Assembly (NCBI GenBank): GCA_016293005.1
Contig: JAEDFA010000042.1
Span: 1-17,664 of the forward strand
Origin: Treponema sp.
GTDB lineage: Bacteria; Spirochaetota; Spirochaetia; Treponematales; Treponemataceae
Direction of reading: 5' to 3'
DNA length: 17,664 nt
Position numbers and translations under genes: made by a program. The notes beneath the pieces were generated by a model. It saw nothing but the letters and a program-made list of their open reading frames with translations, was not told where the DNA came from and made no database searches. Positions 15,249-17,664 of this stretch are shown here, piece after piece. Numbering within the stretch: the first letter of the stretch is position 1; every line of letters begins with the position of its first letter.

Positions 15249-15850
15249 TATTTTTTTGTTCCTCTCATTACTTTATCGATGATTCCGTATTCCAATGCTT
15301 CATCGGCTGTCATGAAAAAATCGCGTTCCATATCTTTTGCAACTTGTTCTTCTGATTTTCCGGTGCATTCTGCAAAATGTTTAATAGAAAGTTTTTTCAT
15401 GCGGATAAGTTCTTTTGTGTGAATTGAAAAATCAGATTCCTGTCCGCTTGCTCCACCTGAAGGCTGATGAATCATAATTCTTGAGGACGGAAGTGCGATT
15501 CGTTTTCCCTTACTTCCGCCGGCAAGTAAAAATGCACCCATACTTGCAGCCTGTCCAAGACATATAGTCTGAATAGGGCATTTTACATATTGCATGGTGT
15601 CGTAGATTGCTAAGCCCGCAGTAACTGAACCGCCTGGAGAATTTATATAAATACTTATGTCTTTATCCGGGTTTTCTGATTCAAGATAAAGAATTTGTGC
15701 TACTACTATATCTGCATTTTGATCGTTTATCTCTCCGTCAACAAAAATAATTCTGTCTTTTAAAAGTCTTGAAAAAATATCGTAAGACCTTTCAGAATTT
15801 CCACTTCGCTCAACAACATACGGAATAAGGTTGTTCATGCTTTCGTTCAT
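15248..15850 (-). CDS. clpP: ATP-dependent Clp protease proteolytic subunit ClpP
   Basis: ClpP is the serine peptidase that forms the double-ring proteolytic chamber of ClpXP. The 200-residue protein has the complete catalytic triad: Ser103 in GQAASMGAF, His128 in IMIHQPSGG and Asp177 in ERDFFM. The NSPGGSV stretch (70-76) forms the oxyanion-hole region, and the C-terminal half keeps the handle helix. Length and motif spacing are standard. The ATG at 15848-15850 follows GGGGG after 4 nt; the second Met (residue 5) is a less likely start. A candidate promoter with a perfect TTGACA lies about 35 nt upstream of the ATG, immediately beyond the tig terminator, so clpP-clpX can be transcribed apart from tig. 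clpX overlaps by one base. Confidence 0.98.
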   Translation of the reverse strand: MNESMNNLIPYVVERSGNSERSYDIFSRLLKDRIIFVDGEINDQNADIVVAQILYLESENPDKDISIYINSPGGSVTAGLAIYDTMQYVKCPIQTICLGQAASMGAFLLAGGSKGKRIALPSSRIMIHQPSGGASGQESDFSIHTKELIRMKKLSIKHFAECTGKSEEQVAKDMERDFFMTADEALEYGIIDKVMRGTKK

Positions 15851-15884
15851 TTTTCCCCCTGATTTTAAGACGAATGACTTTCTG

Positions 15885-15910
15885 TGTATAAATCATTTAA
15901 GGTTTGTCAA
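15885..15910 (-). promoter_or_regulatory. Candidate promoter for clpP-clpX
   Basis: On the minus strand a perfect -35 TTGACA (15910-15905) is followed after 14 nt by TATACA (15890-15885), one mismatch from TATAAT. The spacer is shorter than the usual 16-18 nt, which weakens the call. The -35 merges into the T-tract of the tig terminator, as in the junction downstream of pnp. Confidence 0.4.
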
Positions 15911-15974
15911 AAAAAATGCTGCTTTTTTATGTGTTCATAAATTTTTTGAATTTATGAATTTAAAAAACAGCATT
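15909..15974 (-). terminator. Strong rho-independent terminator of tig
   Basis: AATGCTG (15915-15921) pairs with CAGCATT (15968-15974), continuing after a one-base bulge as TTTTTT/AAAAAA. An inner 10-bp hairpin, TTCATAAATT/AATTTATGAA (15934-15943 and 15949-15958), caps it. On the minus strand the outer stem ends in eight T. It sits 11 nt beyond the tig stop. Confidence 0.85.
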
Positions 15975-15985
15975 CTGACATAAAT

Positions 15986-17341
15986 TTATTTCATTTGAAA
16001 GAGTTCTTCAAAATTAACTTTATCGCCTTTTGAAACTTTTATGGTTTTGTAAATCTCATCGTAAAGTTTGTTTTCTTTTGTGTCATCAATCAAATATTCT
16101 TTTGTTCTTGGATCTGAATAATGCTTTTTTACTTCGTCGACAGAAATTCCACCTTCCTGCGCAATTTTTGCATACTGTTCTTCGATTTCTTCTGGAGTTA
16201 CAGAGATATTTTTTTCGCGGATAAGAGAATCAACGATGATTCGGCTTTTAAGCATTTTTTCACTGTCACCTGTCCACTGTTCAAGCATTGTTTCTTTTGT
16301 TTGACCAGAAGCAGTTACCATTTTTTCAAGCTGTTCAGGTGTTGTCTGGAATTGCTGTGCCATCATTCTCCAGCGACCGTCGAGTTCAGCCTGGAGCATT
16401 GATACAGGAATGTCAAACGGATTTTTTTCTACCAATTGAGAGAGAAGAGAATTGTTTTTTAATTCCGAGATTTTTCTGTTTTTTGCAGTTTCAAGGCTTC
16501 TCTTGATGTCATTTTTTAAATCTTCTAGAGTTTTGAATTTTTCGTTTACATCCTGAGCAAGTTCATCGTCTAATGCAGGAAGATTTCTGATTTTTAAGGA
16601 AGTGACTGTAACGCTGATTTTTTTAGTTTTTCCAGCTAAGTCAGCATCTTTTTCGTCTTTTGAATAAGTTTTTGTAATCTGTTTAGTTTCGTTTTTCTTC
16701 ATTCCGATGATTTCGTCATCGATTTTGTAGATGTTTTCACCTGTTCCGACTGTAAATACGAAACCTTCTCGTTTAGAACCTTCGATTTCTTTGTCGTTTT
16801 CGTCAAGTTCGCTATAGTTGATTGTTACGATATCATCTTTTGCAACAGTTTCAGAATCTTTTTTGTCCATTACGACAGCATTTCGTTCCTGAATTGCTGT
16901 AAGTTCCCGTTCAATGTCTTTATCTGTGATTTCAACCTGTGGTTCTTTGACTGTAATGCCAGAGAAATCTTTTACTTCGATTTTTGGGAATACATCAAAA
17001 GTTACGGTGTATGAAAGATCTGAATCAAGGTTTAATTCTGGAAACTGTTCCATTACTGGCTGCGCATACGGAAGAGGACGGTTTTCTTTTTCGTTTTCAA
17101 AAACTTCATTTAATGATTTATCGATGATTTCGCTTAATGCATCCTGTTTTAATGCATCTGAAAATTTTCTTTCAAGAACTGCTGCAGGAACATGACCTTT
17201 TCTGAAGCCTGGAATCTGTGCATTTTTTACATACTTATCAAGAATTGTTTTATAAGTTTCCTGAACATCGCTTTTTTCGACAGTTACCGTTAATTTTACG
17301 GCAGATTTTTCTAATTTTGTAAATTCTTTGTTGAGTTTCAC
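15986..17341 (-). CDS. tig: Trigger factor, ribosome-associated chaperone
   Basis: Trigger factor binds ribosomal protein uL23 at the peptide exit tunnel and shields nascent chains. The 451 residues have the usual three parts. The N-terminal ribosome-binding domain carries the signature GFRKGHVP (45-52). The FKBP-like domain occupies about 160-250 (DDIVTINYSELDENDKEIEG onward). The C-terminal helical chaperone domain spans about 260-440. The FKBP site looks degenerate: the proteobacterial IPGFED segment is replaced by IYKIDD (204-209), so prolyl-isomerase activity may be weak or absent. The start is a GTG (17339-17341) 6 nt after AGGAG, and MKLNKEFTKLEKS fits the family N-terminus. It precedes clpP and clpX, the common gene order, with a terminator between. 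Upstream is a tRNA terminator only about 25 nt away; TATAAA in that gap could be a -10, with no good -35. Confidence 0.96.
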   Translation of the reverse strand: MKLNKEFTKLEKSAVKLTVTVEKSDVQETYKTILDKYVKNAQIPGFRKGHVPAAVLERKFSDALKQDALSEIIDKSLNEVFENEKENRPLPYAQPVMEQFPELNLDSDLSYTVTFDVFPKIEVKDFSGITVKEPQVEITDKDIERELTAIQERNAVVMDKKDSETVAKDDIVTINYSELDENDKEIEGSKREGFVFTVGTGENIYKIDDEIIGMKKNETKQITKTYSKDEKDADLAGKTKKISVTVTSLKIRNLPALDDELAQDVNEKFKTLEDLKNDIKRSLETAKNRKISELKNNSLLSQLVEKNPFDIPVSMLQAELDGRWRMMAQQFQTTPEQLEKMVTASGQTKETMLEQWTGDSEKMLKSRIIVDSLIREKNISVTPEEIEEQYAKIAQEGGISVDEVKKHYSDPRTKEYLIDDTKENKLYDEIYKTIKVSKGDKVNFEELFQMK

Positions 17342-17352
17342 TATTAACTCCT
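17339..17352 (-). promoter_or_regulatory. Ribosome binding site and GTG start of tig
   Basis: AGGAG (17352-17348 on the minus strand) is 6 nt upstream of GTG (17341-17339). This supports the GTG as the start, with no competing ATG in a better position. Confidence 0.75.
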
Positions 17353-17366
17353 GTGATTTATAAATG

Positions 17367-17399
17367 AAAAAAGCGAAACAGGCATTGCTGAATCGCTTT
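17367..17399 (-). terminator. Terminator of the tRNA-Gly array
   Basis: On the minus strand AAAGCGA (17399-17393) pairs with TCGCTTT (17376-17370) and runs into six T. The loop is 16 nt. It lies just after the last tRNA and just before tig, so it should end the tRNA transcript. Confidence 0.7.
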
Positions 17400-17408
17400 C
17401 TTACTTAG

Positions 17409-17480
17409 AGCGGAAAACGGGAATCGGACCCGCAACATCCACCTTGGCAAGGTGGCGCTCTACCATTGAGCTATTTCCGC
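17409..17480 (-). tRNA. tRNA-Gly(GCC), copy nearest tig
   Basis: The 72-nt cloverleaf is complete. The acceptor stem is GCGGAAA/TTTCCGC with discriminator T, the D stem GCTC/GAGC, the anticodon stem CCACC/GGTGG with loop TTGCCAA (anticodon GCC), a 5-nt variable loop, and the T stem GCGGG/CCCGT. The T loop reads TCCGATT, so position 55 is C and not the near-universal T. The 3' CCA is not encoded and must be added by a nucleotidyltransferase. It decodes GGC and GGT codons. Confidence 0.95.
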
Positions 17481-17510
17481 AAAATATTTATGTGCGTCTT
17501 ATGCCGCTAG

Positions 17511-17582
17511 AGCGGAAAACGGGAATCGGACCCGCAACATCCACCTTGGCAAGGTGGCGCTCTACCATTGAGCTATTTCCGC
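17511..17582 (-). tRNA. tRNA-Gly(GCC), second copy
   Basis: This copy is identical over all 72 nt to the one nearest tig, including anticodon GCC and the TCCGATT T loop, with no encoded CCA. It is separated from each neighbouring copy by the same 30-nt spacer. Confidence 0.95.
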
Positions 17583-17612
17583 AAAATATTTATGTGCGTC
17601 TTATGCCGCTAG

Positions 17613-17664
17613 AGCGGAAAACGGGAATCGGACCCGCAACATCCACCTTGGCAAGGTGGCGCTC
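17613..17664 (-). tRNA. tRNA-Gly(GCC), third copy, cut by window edge
   Basis: The 3'-terminal 52 of 72 nt are present, from the discriminator to the end of the D stem, and are identical to the other copies. The 5' end lies beyond the window. Confidence 0.93.

Larger units (their letters stand above)
17406..17664 (-). repeat. Tandem 102-bp repeat made of tRNA-Gly plus spacer
   Basis: The unit is a 72-nt tRNA-Gly gene plus a 30-nt spacer and repeats with a period of 102 bp. Units begin at 17406, 17508 and 17610; the last is cut by the window edge. Both full spacers (17481-17510 and 17583-17612) are identical. The total number of copies is not known. Confidence 0.9.

Noticed and set aside
16030..16506. 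Overlapping plus-strand open frames opposite tig
   Set aside because: They are antisense shadows of the trigger-factor gene, Phe- and Cys-rich as expected from reading AAA/GAA codons backwards.
17406..17664. Regular repeats at the right end considered as a CRISPR array
   Set aside because: The repeat is a complete tRNA-Gly cloverleaf and the spacers are identical to each other, unlike CRISPR spacers.

Overview
The window is AT-rich chromosomal DNA from a diderm bacterium. It most resembles a host-associated, Treponema-like spirochaete. I infer this from gene content and order: pnp near dut, a pair of LptF/LptG permeases and tgt on one strand, then a HrpA-type DEAH helicase, pta, and a tig-clpP-clpX block on the other. 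The genus is recognised, not proven. No rRNA, transposase, integrase, phage gene or CRISPR array is visible.

Plus strand, left half. The window opens inside pnp, which ends at 1892 and is followed by a hairpin/T-tract terminator. A near-consensus promoter (TTGACA, 17 nt, TAGAAT) touches that terminator. It drives an unrecognised multi-pass membrane protein (2175-3218) with a weak resemblance to DUF898, which ends at a double terminator. Next comes a tightly packed operon: dut, two LptF/LptG-family permeases and tgt, joined by 4-nt overlaps or a 3-nt gap. It combines nucleotide-pool sanitation, lipid export to the outer membrane and queuosine tRNA modification. A secreted HEAT/armadillo-repeat protein (7402-9087) closes this half.

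Minus strand, right half. Read right to left, the order is: an array of identical tRNA-Gly(GCC) genes cut by the window edge, a terminator, tig (GTG start), a strong terminator, clpP and clpX (overlapping at TAATG), then pta, a CapA-like metallophosphatase lipoprotein and a HrpA-like DEAH helicase that overlaps it by 10 nt. tig, clpP and clpX form the widely conserved set for nascent-chain folding and ATP-dependent proteolysis. The helicase meets the HEAT gene tail to tail with only 3 nt between stop codons.

The window is mostly housekeeping, and I do not see a clear new multi-gene system. The points most worth a second look are the self-contained membrane-protein unit between pnp and dut, a C at T-loop position 55 in every tRNA-Gly copy, a 58-residue N-terminal extension on the first Lpt permease, a trigger factor whose isomerase site looks degenerate, a long extra C-terminal region on the helicase, and a perfect 13-bp hairpin over the likely ribosome binding site of the CapA-like gene.
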